This document shows positions 8,749-17,062 of a stretch of DNA of 32,801 nucleotides, piece by piece (position 1 is the stretch's first letter; each line of letters starts with the position of its first letter). A program made the position numbers and the translations under genes. The DNA comes from an uncultured Bacteroidota bacterium (GTDB taxonomy: Bacteria; Bacteroidota; Bacteroidia; UKL13-3), in contig CAISTO010000263.1 of the NCBI GenBank assembly GCA_903888395.1, positions 1-32,801 on the forward strand, written 5' to 3'. The notes beneath the pieces were generated by a model, which was not told where the DNA came from, did not search any database, and saw nothing but the letters and a program-made list of their open reading frames with translations.

Positions 8749-9042
8749 ATGAATTTAGATTTAAGAAAAGATGACCTAAATAGAATCGGCAACACTAAGT
8801 TTGAAGAAAATGGATTTTTGTGCATAATTTGTAATTCAGAAACTGCTAATATTGAACAAATATTGCTTCGAAATATTTTAAAATTATTTGGTAAATACGA
8901 GATTCTAAAAGTAAATGATTATGCATGGAACGAGGAAGACGCTGAAAACTGGAAATTTGACGTTAAAATATTAACAAACATGCCCATAAAAGTATACAAC
9001 ATAGAATTTAACGTAACAATCGGTAAAAACCTAACTACTTAG
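8749..9042 (+). CDS. Small hypothetical protein
   Basis: 97 aa, soluble, acidic in the middle (NEEDAENWKFDVKI). I do not recognise the family. It could be an immunity- or chaperone-type small protein, judging only by size. A perfect -7 box TACATTTG lies at 8690-8697, about 50 bp upstream, so it may have its own promoter inside the broken ORF before it. No clear terminator follows. Confidence 0.55.
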   Translation: MNLDLRKDDLNRIGNTKFEENGFLCIICNSETANIEQILLRNILKLFGKYEILKVNDYAWNEEDAENWKFDVKILTNMPIKVYNIEFNVTIGKNLTT

Positions 9043-9233
9043 AGTCATGTTTTATGATTCGGGCTAATTACCCCAACTTATGATTAAACGATTATTGAAC
9101 ACCATTGAAAAATGAGTATATACAAAATTAATTAACCCAACAACCAACAAAGTAAACCAATGATAGATAAAAATTATTAATACTTAAATTGAAAATTTAT
9201 CTGAAACAGAAGAAATGGTATTAATTTGACTTG
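9043..9233. other. Convergent intergenic region, no gene seen
   Basis: 190 bp between the 8749-9042 gene and the minus-strand zinc-ribbon gene. Only very short frames are present. One ends in a leader-like peptide (ENLSETEEMVLI, 9191-9226) but has a stop immediately upstream and no GG motif or core, so I do not call it. Confidence 0.5.
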
Positions 9234-9503
9234 TTATTTTAATTCTATAAAGCTGTTTTCTTGAACTTTATTTAGTTTTTCTAACTCTAATTTTAGTAAT
9301 TTATCCAAGTCGCTATACCATAGTAGGTGTTTGCTCCATTTATGGCATTTTGGACAGGAAGTGTCTTCCCATTTCTTTTTACATTTAGGACAAACGGCTC
9401 CCGTTTCAAAAGTATTCCATATATGTTTGCATGAGCATATCCATAATTTTTCACCTGTTGGTTTCCAAGAACATTTTGGACATTTAATTTCTAGTTTCAT
9501 CAT
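9234..9503 (-). CDS. Zinc-ribbon protein
   Basis: 89 aa. Cys pairs are spaced as zinc ribbons: CPKC (9-12), CSC (about 23-25), CPKC (39-42) and CPKC (51-54), the last followed by HKW. This gives one or two treble-clef or ribbon Zn sites. The tail is a short Lys/Leu/Glu helix. Such small ribbons often serve as protein or nucleic-acid adaptors; the target is unknown. It is the last gene of the run starting at 12703, 48 bp after the LPF-tailed protein. Two ATG codons in tandem open the frame. Confidence 0.75.
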   Translation of the reverse strand: MMKLEIKCPKCSWKPTGEKLWICSCKHIWNTFETGAVCPKCKKKWEDTSCPKCHKWSKHLLWYSDLDKLLKLELEKLNKVQENSFIELK

Positions 9504-9551
9504 TATATTTTATGCTAAAGTTTATTATTCATCATTCAAATTGATCCTATG

Positions 9552-10322
9552 TTAAAAAGGTAAATCTTCGATATTTTTCTTAATCATCAATGCTATTAAT
9601 TTATCTCTAAAGTCTATGTCCTTAGAATTCTCTATAGGAACATGTTCATAAGGTATATTTGTACCCTCGGGGTTAATTGAACTCCAAATATCAATATTAA
9701 TACAATGAGCATATTCACTTATTGGTATTGAAATTAAATCTTTTATAGCTATTTTATTTTTATAAATAATTTTCCCCGTGTCCCCTATTTCAAACTCTAA
9801 AGTGTAATTTTCATATTCTTCAAAATTTTCATTATCAAATCTTCCATTAATTATATTTGGAAACTTGGAAGGCAGAACCTCAAACATTCGACATGGAAAT
9901 AAATTACCAGATATTTTATCAATCAGATAAAATGAAGAAGCGGATACATTATTGTGTAAAATATAATAATGAGGTAAATCTGGGTGCTCAAAAATATGAT
10001 CATATAAAAAATTATCAGCTATAAATTGATTTTTAATTTCCCATGTTAAATTATGCATTGGAATATAAGAAAGACCTTCTACAATATTTTGAATTAAAAC
10101 ATTATAATTATTTGTATTTATAAAATGATCATTTAACAGTAATTCCTCTAGTGGTATTAGGTTTCCATTGTTAAAATTTAAATTATAATCATTAACTGCA
10201 TTGATACAATTTTCAAATTGTAATTCGTTGTTAAAATATCCCCTGAAAAAATGTTTTTCTAGAAGATAATCAAATAAAAATCCGTAGTCTTTTCTTGTGT
10301 TCTCTATTTTTTTAAAAATCAT
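9552..10322 (-). CDS. Hypothetical protein with SSB-like acidic C-terminal tail
   Basis: 256 aa, soluble, rich in Asn, Ile and aromatic residues. I do not recognise a domain. The notable feature is the extreme C-terminus NIEDLPF, which resembles the conserved tip of single-stranded DNA-binding protein (acidic residues then DLPF in many Bacteroidota, DDDIPF in E. coli). The other protein here with such a tail, at 14157-15113, is otherwise unrelated. The tip of SSB is the docking site for repair and replication enzymes, so the tail may recruit those partners; this is inference. It lies 24 bp after the 10347 gene in the 12703 operon. Confidence 0.6.
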   Translation of the reverse strand: MIFKKIENTRKDYGFLFDYLLEKHFFRGYFNNELQFENCINAVNDYNLNFNNGNLIPLEELLLNDHFINTNNYNVLIQNIVEGLSYIPMHNLTWEIKNQFIADNFLYDHIFEHPDLPHYYILHNNVSASSFYLIDKISGNLFPCRMFEVLPSKFPNIINGRFDNENFEEYENYTLEFEIGDTGKIIYKNKIAIKDLISIPISEYAHCINIDIWSSINPEGTNIPYEHVPIENSKDIDFRDKLIALMIKKNIEDLPF

Positions 10323-10346
10323 GGTTACTTTTTAAATTATTTTATA

Positions 10347-10721
10347 TTAATTAACAATTGGCGTACTTTTGGTTGGAACTTTGTTATATAAAACAAATTC
10401 ATTATTTTCATTATCTATAAAATAAAATTGGTCTATAATATATCCCAACTTTAAAAATTGATAATTTGCTTTTCTCCTCAAAAATAAGATATTTAAAAGT
10501 GCAAAAAGAGAATAACACTCCTCTACGCTTAATTCGAGCGGCAAATCAATGCTAAATCCAAAACCTTCATTGATTTTTTTAATTCCAGCTTCCGTAATTA
10601 CATCTAATTCCTCTTGCTTAGATAATATTAAACTAATAAAATATTCACCTGATATCGGTAGTTGAATAAATGATTCTAAGTCATCAAAAAACAACTTACA
10701 TTTTTGTTTTATGTCTTCCAT
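10347..10721 (-). CDS. Hypothetical protein (family of 13590-14042; remnant copy at 15128)
   Basis: 124 aa. No recognised domain. The central block GFGFSIDLPLELSVEECYSL followed by FLRRKA aligns by eye with GVGLTIEKPFTEIDVMGFSAL and FKNIQRKC in the 150-aa protein at 13590-14042, so the two are probably distant relatives. The last 22 codons are nearly duplicated, without gaps, at 15128-15199. The gene starts 5 bp after the DUF2779 nuclease gene, so translation is probably coupled to it. Confidence 0.6.
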   Translation of the reverse strand: MEDIKQKCKLFFDDLESFIQLPISGEYFISLILSKQEELDVITEAGIKKINEGFGFSIDLPLELSVEECYSLFALLNILFLRRKANYQFLKLGYIIDQFYFIDNENNEFVLYNKVPTKSTPIVN

Positions 10722-10726
10722 ATTAT

Positions 10727-12703
10727 TTAAAATAAAAACATATTTTCACCTATGATCTCTTTAAAATGCTCGTAAATCATCACCATTGCTAAGGTATCTA
10801 ATTCACAGTATTTCAATAAAGCTTTAGTAATTTCTGTTCTTTCTTTTTCAGTCATATCTTGATACTGCAATTTAGAATACCCTGTAAGCGCTGCTCCTCC
10901 ATCTGATATTTCTTCTATTTCTGAAATGTTGTTTTTTAAATCCTCATCTATCCAACCATCAAATACCGGTGGTAACATTTTGTATGGATTTACAATTCTA
11001 CCATCTTCTATTTTTAACCAAATATGATTGACATCAAAATTTTTACTTGTCAAATTAATTGAACCAATTGCTTGACTGTATTTTTGTTTTAAATAGTCAC
11101 TCGAATTCAATGAGGCTGGCAATACTGCTTTGATGGAATTGGAACCTTTTGTATATGGATTATAATAATAATCTTTTACAATTTTATTTAAATCCACCAT
11201 GTTACGATCTCCCTCCCATTTTTCAACGCTTTTATCAGTTGATTTGGTAATAGTTTTTAGAAATGTAATTAATTCTTCCTTGTCCACTTCATTGCTTGCA
11301 TTCAGTTGTACTATAATTGCATTTAAAATCGAATTCTCATGGGTAGCAAATTTAAAAATAGTTCCATTATCGTTCTCTAATGCTTTTTTTAATGCTCGGG
11401 CAAAAATGAAATTCGGAAATTCTCCTGGGGTATTGCTTATAAATTCAGATTTATGCTCAATGGTTCCATCCTCAAGATACATATGATGAGAGAATTGAAA
11501 TGCAACTGACTCATATGGTTTTCTGCCAGCAGTAAAAGGCAGGGCAACAGTGCTTGTTTCAAAATCGATAAAATGCAATGGGAATTTCCATTTTGCCATT
11601 TCGTTTTTCAAACCATCCTTTTCTACATGTATTGAATTGTCATTGTCTCTTGCTTTTTCTACCTGAATCCATTGTCTTTCACCCGATGAAATTTTATCGG
11701 CTAAAACTTCAATTTTAAAATCATCTTCGGTAAGGTCTTGCATAAAAAGACGATTGGATTCCATCAAATCTTTGCCTCTAAAATTCCAAACTTCCATGGC
11801 ATTTGGCTTCTTAAAATCATCTTCTAGCCAATTATGTTGCTTTTTAAAACAATATTCAAATCCAGACAACAAACCGTTTTGTTTGTCTTCAATAGTAGCC
11901 TTGAATTCGCATTTCTTACAGGCACTATATTTTGTTTCCCAATTAATATATTTTGAGGCTAAATAGGAATCTTTAAACAATTTTAAGGCCTCGTGGAAAC
12001 CTAAATTATCATGGTATCTATATTTGTCATTAATAATATCATTTACAATAATATCTACATTTATTTCCGATAAAACGGATTCTCCAATTTCCTCAATGCT
12101 GCTAACTTTTGTAATAATATCTGTTCTAGGATTTCCATTAGCAGGAACTCTAAATAGTTGATTTAATCCATCAATTGTAGCTGATTTAGTTTTATCAGCC
12201 ATCATAAAATAAGCCTCAAATTGAAAGTTAGGACAAGTTAGCGAGGCAATATGTTTTTGAAAAGCCAAATCAAATAAATAAGGTTTCCAGCTACTAACTA
12301 ATCCACCACGGACACCAACGAAAATATTTTTTTCATTGGGATTGAAAGATTTTGCTTTCACTTCAATCAATCGAATGTGATTGCCTTTTTTTACTAAAAT
12401 ATCTGTTCTAATAAAGAAATTATCTACTAAAAAAGCGGCCTCGTATATAACAACATTCTCTAATAATAATGCTTCCTGAGTTAACTGAAATGCTTTTTCG
12501 TATTCGTAATTCTCCGTATTAATAAAAATACCATTTGGATAATGCAAACGTGCCAATTCTTCTACTTGAAATCCGCCTTTTGCAAGCGCCTGCAAAAAAG
12601 AATCAGCATTTTTTTGATTTGCAAATTGCTTATCACTTGTAAAAAACAATTTATTAGGACATTCTAGCCCTAACTTAAAACGAGATTTTGAGAGTACTTT
12701 CAT
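10727..12703 (-). CDS. DUF2779 nuclease: Cas4/RecB-like PD-(D/E)XK domain plus DEDD exonuclease-like domain
   Basis: 658 aa. The N-terminal half is Cas4/RecB-like: SRFKLGLECPNKLF with Cys15, Asp101 (IRTDIL), the Glu-x-Lys triad IEVKAK (114-118), and a Cys cluster CKKC (262-265) plus Cys285 that with Cys15 could hold an iron-sulfur cluster. The C-terminal half has an RNase H-like exonuclease pattern: HFIDFETST (Asp380, Glu382), FKFATHENS, MVDLNKIV, and the late motif YCELDTLAM. This is the domain pair I know as DUF2779/TM0106-type. It should cut or resect DNA, possibly single-stranded ends. It is first in the 12703-9234 run under the 12730 promoter. A shorter paralog (505 aa) lies at 26552-28069. 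Confidence 0.8.
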   Translation of the reverse strand: MKVLSKSRFKLGLECPNKLFFTSDKQFANQKNADSFLQALAKGGFQVEELARLHYPNGIFINTENYEYEKAFQLTQEALLLENVVIYEAAFLVDNFFIRTDILVKKGNHIRLIEVKAKSFNPNEKNIFVGVRGGLVSSWKPYLFDLAFQKHIASLTCPNFQFEAYFMMADKTKSATIDGLNQLFRVPANGNPRTDIITKVSSIEEIGESVLSEINVDIIVNDIINDKYRYHDNLGFHEALKLFKDSYLASKYINWETKYSACKKCEFKATIEDKQNGLLSGFEYCFKKQHNWLEDDFKKPNAMEVWNFRGKDLMESNRLFMQDLTEDDFKIEVLADKISSGERQWIQVEKARDNDNSIHVEKDGLKNEMAKWKFPLHFIDFETSTVALPFTAGRKPYESVAFQFSHHMYLEDGTIEHKSEFISNTPGEFPNFIFARALKKALENDNGTIFKFATHENSILNAIIVQLNASNEVDKEELITFLKTITKSTDKSVEKWEGDRNMVDLNKIVKDYYYNPYTKGSNSIKAVLPASLNSSDYLKQKYSQAIGSINLTSKNFDVNHIWLKIEDGRIVNPYKMLPPVFDGWIDEDLKNNISEIEEISDGGAALTGYSKLQYQDMTEKERTEITKALLKYCELDTLAMVMIYEHFKEIIGENMFLF

Positions 12704-12729
12704 TGTTAATAAATGTTTTAATTATTACA

Positions 12730-12776
12730 CAATGTTAGCTAATTTACTTTAAATATAATTATTAAGTAACGTTACT
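12730..12776 (-). promoter_or_regulatory. Palindrome-type promoter for the DUF2779 operon
   Basis: On the minus strand AGTAACGTTACT (12776-12765, a perfect palindrome) is followed after 27 bp by TAACATTG (12737-12730), one mismatch from TAnnTTTG. The ATG at 12703 is 26 nt further on. Same layout as the 2048 site. Confidence 0.65.
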
Positions 12777-12835
12777 TTCAGAACTATATTTCAACATCGT
12801 ATAAATAAAATATCGATTATTAATAAAAAAAATAA

Positions 12836-13549
12836 TCAACTTATCCAAATCATTCTTGAACTTTGAATTACCCATTTTTTGTTGGTTTTAACAAAAATAA
12901 ATTCATGACCTTTGCCTATATTTGGAACTATTTTATAGCCGTTATATACTCTTCTTGAATTTTGTTTGGATACAGATAAATAGATGTTATTTCCTGGTTT
13001 TGGACGTTTTAAACTAATCCTATTTTCCATTGGTACTGGTAAGGCTTTATTGTCTTTTATTTTATAATGTTTAATTATTTTTATGCTATTTTCTATTTTA
13101 GGAAATTGGTTTAAAATTTCTGTTTTAACTGCTTTTAACGGTGCTGTATTTAAATATTTATCACCTGCCGTCATGTTCGTTATTATTTTTTGAATTCTAC
13201 GAATGTCTGAATTCAGAATAAAATCAAAATTTAGCATAGCTAATATTTCATTTTTTTGAGCGATTAAATCCTTTGTATTTAATTCTTTTCCAGAAGCAAG
13301 ATTCATGTCATCAATATATTTTATTATATTGTTCAGTTCATTGGTAAAATATTCTTTATCCTTTAATTCCTTTCTTGCTACTTGAAGCTCTTCAAAAAAG
13401 TAAAGATCTATTTCAAATTTCAATTTATAGAGTGGTTCAATTTGATTATTGGTTAAAACATCCAAATAAAATGTATCATTGGTATTTTCAGCATCTTTAA
13501 CTTCTATTACCTCTGAAAAATCAATTGCATTTTTTATCATTCTCTTCAT
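12836..13549 (-). CDS. Hypothetical protein
   Basis: 237 aa. An acidic N-terminal third is followed by a helical region with a heptad-like run (about 50-90), and by a basic C-terminal third containing RISLKRPKPGNNIYLSV and a short aromatic end (KKWVIQSSRMIWIS). I do not recognise the family. It is the last gene of the 15113-12836 run, 40 bp after the 13590 gene. The basic C-terminus could bind nucleic acid, but no motif proves it. Confidence 0.55.
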   Translation of the reverse strand: MKRMIKNAIDFSEVIEVKDAENTNDTFYLDVLTNNQIEPLYKLKFEIDLYFFEELQVARKELKDKEYFTNELNNIIKYIDDMNLASGKELNTKDLIAQKNEILAMLNFDFILNSDIRRIQKIITNMTAGDKYLNTAPLKAVKTEILNQFPKIENSIKIIKHYKIKDNKALPVPMENRISLKRPKPGNNIYLSVSKQNSRRVYNGYKIVPNIGKGHEFIFVKTNKKWVIQSSRMIWIS

Positions 13550-13589
13550 TGATGATTGGAGTTTAGTTTTTTTTCTTTAAAGGAAGTTC

Positions 13590-14042
13590 TTAGTCAAAAG
13601 ATGGGTATTCACAAAAATTATAATAAACTACTTTACTCCCATCTATTACATGTTGAAATGTAATACTATCAAGTGCTCCTCTTTTACCGTTAAATATAAA
13701 ACCATGTTTGCATTTTCTTTGAATATTTTTAAAATGAAACAATCTAAATAATGCACTAAAACCCATGACATCTATTTCTGTAAACGGTTTTTCAATTGTT
13801 AATCCAACACCCTCAAGTACCTGCCTACATCCATTGGCCAAAACTTCTAAATCTTCATGATCAAAATCAACTGGAGGCTGATTAAATGCATCGTCTTTCC
13901 TGTATTTTTCTGGACCCAACTTAGTATAAAGCCATGCTTTTGAAAATATGTATACAAAACGATTTGAATCAACAAGATTTTTTTCTTTTTCAGAAAATTG
14001 ATTAATTGTTTTATCTAATAATGCTGTTTGACTACTTTCCAT
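13590..14042 (-). CDS. Hypothetical protein (distant relative of 10347-10721)
   Basis: 150 aa. No recognised domain. The C-terminal 70 residues share a pattern with the 124-aa protein at 10347: G-x-G-h-x-I-x-x-P, then an FSALFRLF block matching the YSLFALL block, then a basic QRKCKHGFIF segment. It lies 114 bp after the LPF-tailed DUF4116-type gene, long enough for an own promoter, but I see no good -7 box. Confidence 0.5.
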   Translation of the reverse strand: MESSQTALLDKTINQFSEKEKNLVDSNRFVYIFSKAWLYTKLGPEKYRKDDAFNQPPVDFDHEDLEVLANGCRQVLEGVGLTIEKPFTEIDVMGFSALFRLFHFKNIQRKCKHGFIFNGKRGALDSITFQHVIDGSKVVYYNFCEYPSFD

Positions 14043-14156
14043 TTTAATTAATTAAATTATACAAAATGTTCAAGAATGCTGCTTTAAATTACGATAATGA
14101 TAAAACACTGTTAATGTTTTTATTTTTTTAAAATTCATAATTTTATTAATTTTTCA

Positions 14157-15113
14157 TCAAAAAGGTAAATTATCCAAATCCATTCCTTTAATACTAAAAG
14201 GTAGGTCATCGTCATTTATATTCATTTTAAATTCATCATGCAAATCCTGTAATATTTTATGTTTAGCTATTAAATTATTATTTACTAAACCCATAATTTT
14301 AATATTTAACTTACTGGCTTCAATGATAAATTCTTCGTCATTACTAAGTGTTCCTGAGCAATATATAAATGCTTCTGCGTTTTCCTTAATTGCTTTGAGC
14401 ACAATTTCTTTATCTGCTATAAAAGCTGGAGCATATTGAAGATTTAAACCGTTATTTTCTACTGCGGCTAACACAATGTTCCTGTCTATAATTTTATATA
14501 ATAAATCTAATTCTTCAAAAGGATATGTTTCGTCATCCGTATTTCCGAGACTCTTTAAAGTTTTATCATCCTTTGAATATTTAAATACTTCCCTATAATC
14601 ACCATTATTTTCGTCATCAATTATTATTTCCAATAAACCTTCACTGAATTTAAAATCTATATTACAATATCCATCATCATATAAATTAGCATTCCAGCTA
14701 TTTAATAATTCACCGTCATGATTATAAAGAAAAATTGAACCATAAAAGTTTATACTTATCAAATCATTAAAAGGTGATTTTTTGTATTTATAAAAAAGTA
14801 AAGGAAAATTTTCTAAGTTAATATCTTCATTTATTTCTAATTCATTATCTGAAAAATAATAAAAATCTTTATGTCCACATGAAAAACTATCTGATGTCCA
14901 TCTCCTATCAATTCTTATTTGACCGAATAAAAAATCAATGTCAACATTTTTAAAATCAAAGGTTTCTAAAAATCCAGGAAATATTTTTTCAATATTCATT
15001 TCATCAATCTCCAAACCAAATGACATATTACCTAATTTATAGTTCTGATAAATTTGGCAAAAATGAATTTGAAGTAACTTTTTATTTGAAGCTATTTTAT
15101 GAATTGTTTTCAT
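14157..15113 (-). CDS. DUF4116-type protein with double SSB-like tail (paralog of 7431-8552)
   Basis: 318 aa. The N-terminal 80 residues match the protein at 7431 (HKIASNKKLLQIHFCQIY; PGFLETFDF), and the region about 215-290 has degenerate DUF4116 repeats (DKEIVLKAIKENAEAF and similar). The C-terminus carries two acidic LPF motifs in a row: NDDDLPF, a four-residue linker (SIKG), then MDLDNLPF at the very end. The final octapeptide is close to the E. coli SSB tip MDFDDDIPF. A role in binding SSB-partner proteins is therefore plausible, though unproven. It is transcribed from the 15218 promoter; its leader contains the remnant gene at 15128-15199. Confidence 0.65.
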   Translation of the reverse strand: MKTIHKIASNKKLLQIHFCQIYQNYKLGNMSFGLEIDEMNIEKIFPGFLETFDFKNVDIDFLFGQIRIDRRWTSDSFSCGHKDFYYFSDNELEINEDINLENFPLLFYKYKKSPFNDLISINFYGSIFLYNHDGELLNSWNANLYDDGYCNIDFKFSEGLLEIIIDDENNGDYREVFKYSKDDKTLKSLGNTDDETYPFEELDLLYKIIDRNIVLAAVENNGLNLQYAPAFIADKEIVLKAIKENAEAFIYCSGTLSNDEEFIIEASKLNIKIMGLVNNNLIAKHKILQDLHDEFKMNINDDDLPFSIKGMDLDNLPF

Positions 15114-15127
15114 GTATAATTTTTTAA

Positions 15128-15199
15128 TTAATTAGTAATTGGCGTTCATTTGGTTGGAACCTTAATGAAAATAACAAATTCATCATTTTCATTCTCCAA
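15128..15199 (-). pseudogene. Remnant of a 10347-type gene (C-terminal end only)
   Basis: Read on the minus strand this stretch encodes ENENDEFVIFIKVPTK, an in-frame TGA, then TPITN and TAA. It aligns without gaps to the end of the intact gene at 10347-10721 (DNENNEFVLYNKVPTKS, then TPIVN and stop); the Ser codon AGT has become TGA. The rest of the gene is missing. It lies between the 15218 promoter and the 15113 start codon, so it survives only as an untranslated leader. Confidence 0.75.
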
Positions 15200-15217
15200 A
15201 TGTTGTTTATTATTACA

Positions 15218-15263
15218 CAAAATTATGCACTTTACATAAAATCGAAAATTTAGTAATATTACA
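15218..15263 (-). promoter_or_regulatory. Palindrome-type promoter for the 15113-12836 genes
   Basis: On the minus strand the palindrome (plus-strand AGTAATATTACA at 15252-15263, one mismatch at the outer base) is followed after 26 bp by TAATTTTG (15225-15218), a perfect TAnnTTTG. It implies a leader of about 100 nt that includes the remnant gene. Confidence 0.65.
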
Positions 15264-15290
15264 ATTTAGTGTTGTATAACATTCAAAGGC

Positions 15291-16511
15291 TTAATTAATA
15301 GCTAGCTCATAAAATTCCTTATAATCTTTGCGTGTAAATAATTGAATAACATAGGGAAATGCTTTTGCACGCTGTATAGGGTTTTCTATTCTTTTTTCTA
15401 AATTTTTTATTTTTATTTCAAGTTTGGATATTTCCTCAGCTGTTTCTCTTGTGTTGGTTTTCACCTTGTTTTTAACTAATAATTTTATTTCTGATTTTAA
15501 ATTCTCAACTTCTTTTTTAATTTCTTGAACTAATTTTTCAATTGCAATTTCATCATGTGAATTCTTTTTGATGATATAAAATTTAGCTAAATTAAAACCA
15601 AGCGTTTCGTTTAACTTATTATTTATGCCATTTATATATTTAGCAGTTTTTTCAGCATTCAAATAATAACTTCCAATATTTGCAGACCTTAAATTTCCAA
15701 AATTACTCATTGAATCAATTAAAAATTGATTGATTAGTTCTCCTTTTTTATCATAAATTTTCTCTGAAAAATTATTACCTAGTCCTTCAGCGGAAGCTAA
15801 TATATAATAAAGGAACAATTCTGTTTTTGTAAATTTAATGAAGTTCTCTCCTATCCAAATTTCCAAATTATTATTCTTCTTCCGAACAGATAAGTTTAAA
15901 GGTTTTAGGTTTTTATTATAACTATCCTGTAATAAAAAATTACTCCTTAAATCCTCCAAAAATTTCATTGATTGGAATAATGTGGCATTTGACAGTCCGC
16001 CTTTTATAAATTCTTTAATGCAGGTGGTACAAATATCAGCTGTTCGTAATTTGAGTGTTATGTCAATTTTGGAATTACACATGTCGTTGATACAACCAAT
16101 AGATTTTTGGTGAGCATGCTTTGGATTGAAATTACTCACACATTGTAAAATATTCTCAATTACTTGATATGCAACCAATACTTTCTTTTCGGCATTAGAA
16201 AATAGCTCCCAATGTTCTGTGCAAACAAAAATATTTTTGCTTTTTGAATTATAAAAAGAAAAAAATCCACTGTAAGATAAAGGAGAAATGAGTATAGCAA
16301 TATCCGTTGCTGGAATTTTATTTTTTTTTCTAAAGTCGTTACATATATCAAACAAGGAGTCAAAAGAATTGATGTTTTCAAACTCAATATTGTGATTATA
16401 CTCGGTATTTAAAACAAATTCGAATTGACCTTTAAAATTTTTCAATTCATTAAATGTTTCATTTAACAAATTGTTTTGGTCAGAATTAATGGAAAAAAGA
16501 TGAATATTCAT
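15291..16511 (-). CDS. Zinc-finger protein with possible winged-helix segment and C-terminal coiled coil
   Basis: 406 aa from ATG 16511; the frame opens upstream only with a TTG. Residues 1-130 look like an alpha/beta domain (IHLFSINSDQ; IAILISPLSYSG; NIFVCTEHW). A Zn-binding block follows: GCINDMC (139-145) and CTTC (161-164) with nearby His residues. About 230-260 (IGENFIKFTKTELFLYYILA) has the look of a winged helix as in response-regulator DNA-binding domains. About 325-390 is a Lys/Glu coiled coil. I do not know the family name. The mixture suggests a sensor or effector that may bind DNA. It follows the 16580 gene by 68 bp on the same strand. Confidence 0.5.
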   Translation of the reverse strand: MNIHLFSINSDQNNLLNETFNELKNFKGQFEFVLNTEYNHNIEFENINSFDSLFDICNDFRKKNKIPATDIAILISPLSYSGFFSFYNSKSKNIFVCTEHWELFSNAEKKVLVAYQVIENILQCVSNFNPKHAHQKSIGCINDMCNSKIDITLKLRTADICTTCIKEFIKGGLSNATLFQSMKFLEDLRSNFLLQDSYNKNLKPLNLSVRKKNNNLEIWIGENFIKFTKTELFLYYILASAEGLGNNFSEKIYDKKGELINQFLIDSMSNFGNLRSANIGSYYLNAEKTAKYINGINNKLNETLGFNLAKFYIIKKNSHDEIAIEKLVQEIKKEVENLKSEIKLLVKNKVKTNTRETAEEISKLEIKIKNLEKRIENPIQRAKAFPYVIQLFTRKDYKEFYELAIN

Positions 16512-16579
16512 AAATTTAATTATTTGATTATTATATAGCAACGTTAATTATTATTTATGAAAATAAAAATTAAAAGTAG

Positions 16580-17062
16580 TTAATTATAGGGTTTATTTCT
16601 TGAGTATTTATTCAATTTGTGATGCTTAATACTGTATATAAATCCTAATCCAAAATAATAGTCAGCACTCAAATCACAACAAATGCTCAAATCAACTGGG
16701 ATGTTTTTATTGTAAAATATAAATGTAAAAGGATGTAAGCGAACATTTATATCAGGTGAAATATAAATATCTGGTCCCGAAATCATATCTGTTTTTATAC
16801 CTAATCCAATGACAATGCCACTTTTTAAAACACCAGCAGTAATTCCAAAACTTCCAATGCTAGCTTCATTGCTGTGGTAAACTAATCCATCCCAAAAACC
16901 ATATTTTAATTGAGTACCTATGTAAAAGCCAATTATTTTTTTTGACATAGTACACAATAACATTTTGGATTCAGGCGTATATGATATTTCAATATATGAT
17001 TGTGAATAAAGCTGATTTTGGAATAAAAAAAGGAGTATTATAAATTGCTTTAAATACTTCAT
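16580..17062 (-). CDS. Exported beta-rich protein, possibly outer-membrane
   Basis: About 160 aa from ATG 17062. It begins MKYLKQFIILLFLFQNQLYSQ, a signal peptide with probable cleavage after the YSQ. The mature part alternates hydrophobic and polar residues with many Gly and aromatics (GFYIGTQLKYGFWDGLVY; ADYYFGLGFIY), as in small beta-barrels. Upstream extension of the frame starts only with TTG and would bury the signal, so I chose the internal ATG. That ATG overlaps the stop of the preceding lipoprotein gene as ATGA, which implies translational coupling. Family not recognised. Confidence 0.6.
   Translation of the reverse strand: MKYLKQFIILLFLFQNQLYSQSYIEISYTPESKMLLCTMSKKIIGFYIGTQLKYGFWDGLVYHSNEASIGSFGITAGVLKSGIVIGLGIKTDMISGPDIYISPDINVRLHPFTFIFYNKNIPVDLSICCDLSADYYFGLGFIYSIKHHKLNKYSRNKPYN

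Noticed and set aside
9191..9229. Peptide ENLSETEEMVLI resembling a Bacteroidota double-glycine leader
   Set aside because: A stop codon precedes it directly (9185-9187), there is no start codon, no GG and no core peptide; a chance similarity or an unrecognisable relic.
16530..16545. GCAACGTTAATT upstream of the 16511 gene as a regulon palindrome
   Set aside because: Only the centre matches and no -7 box follows at 26-27 bp.
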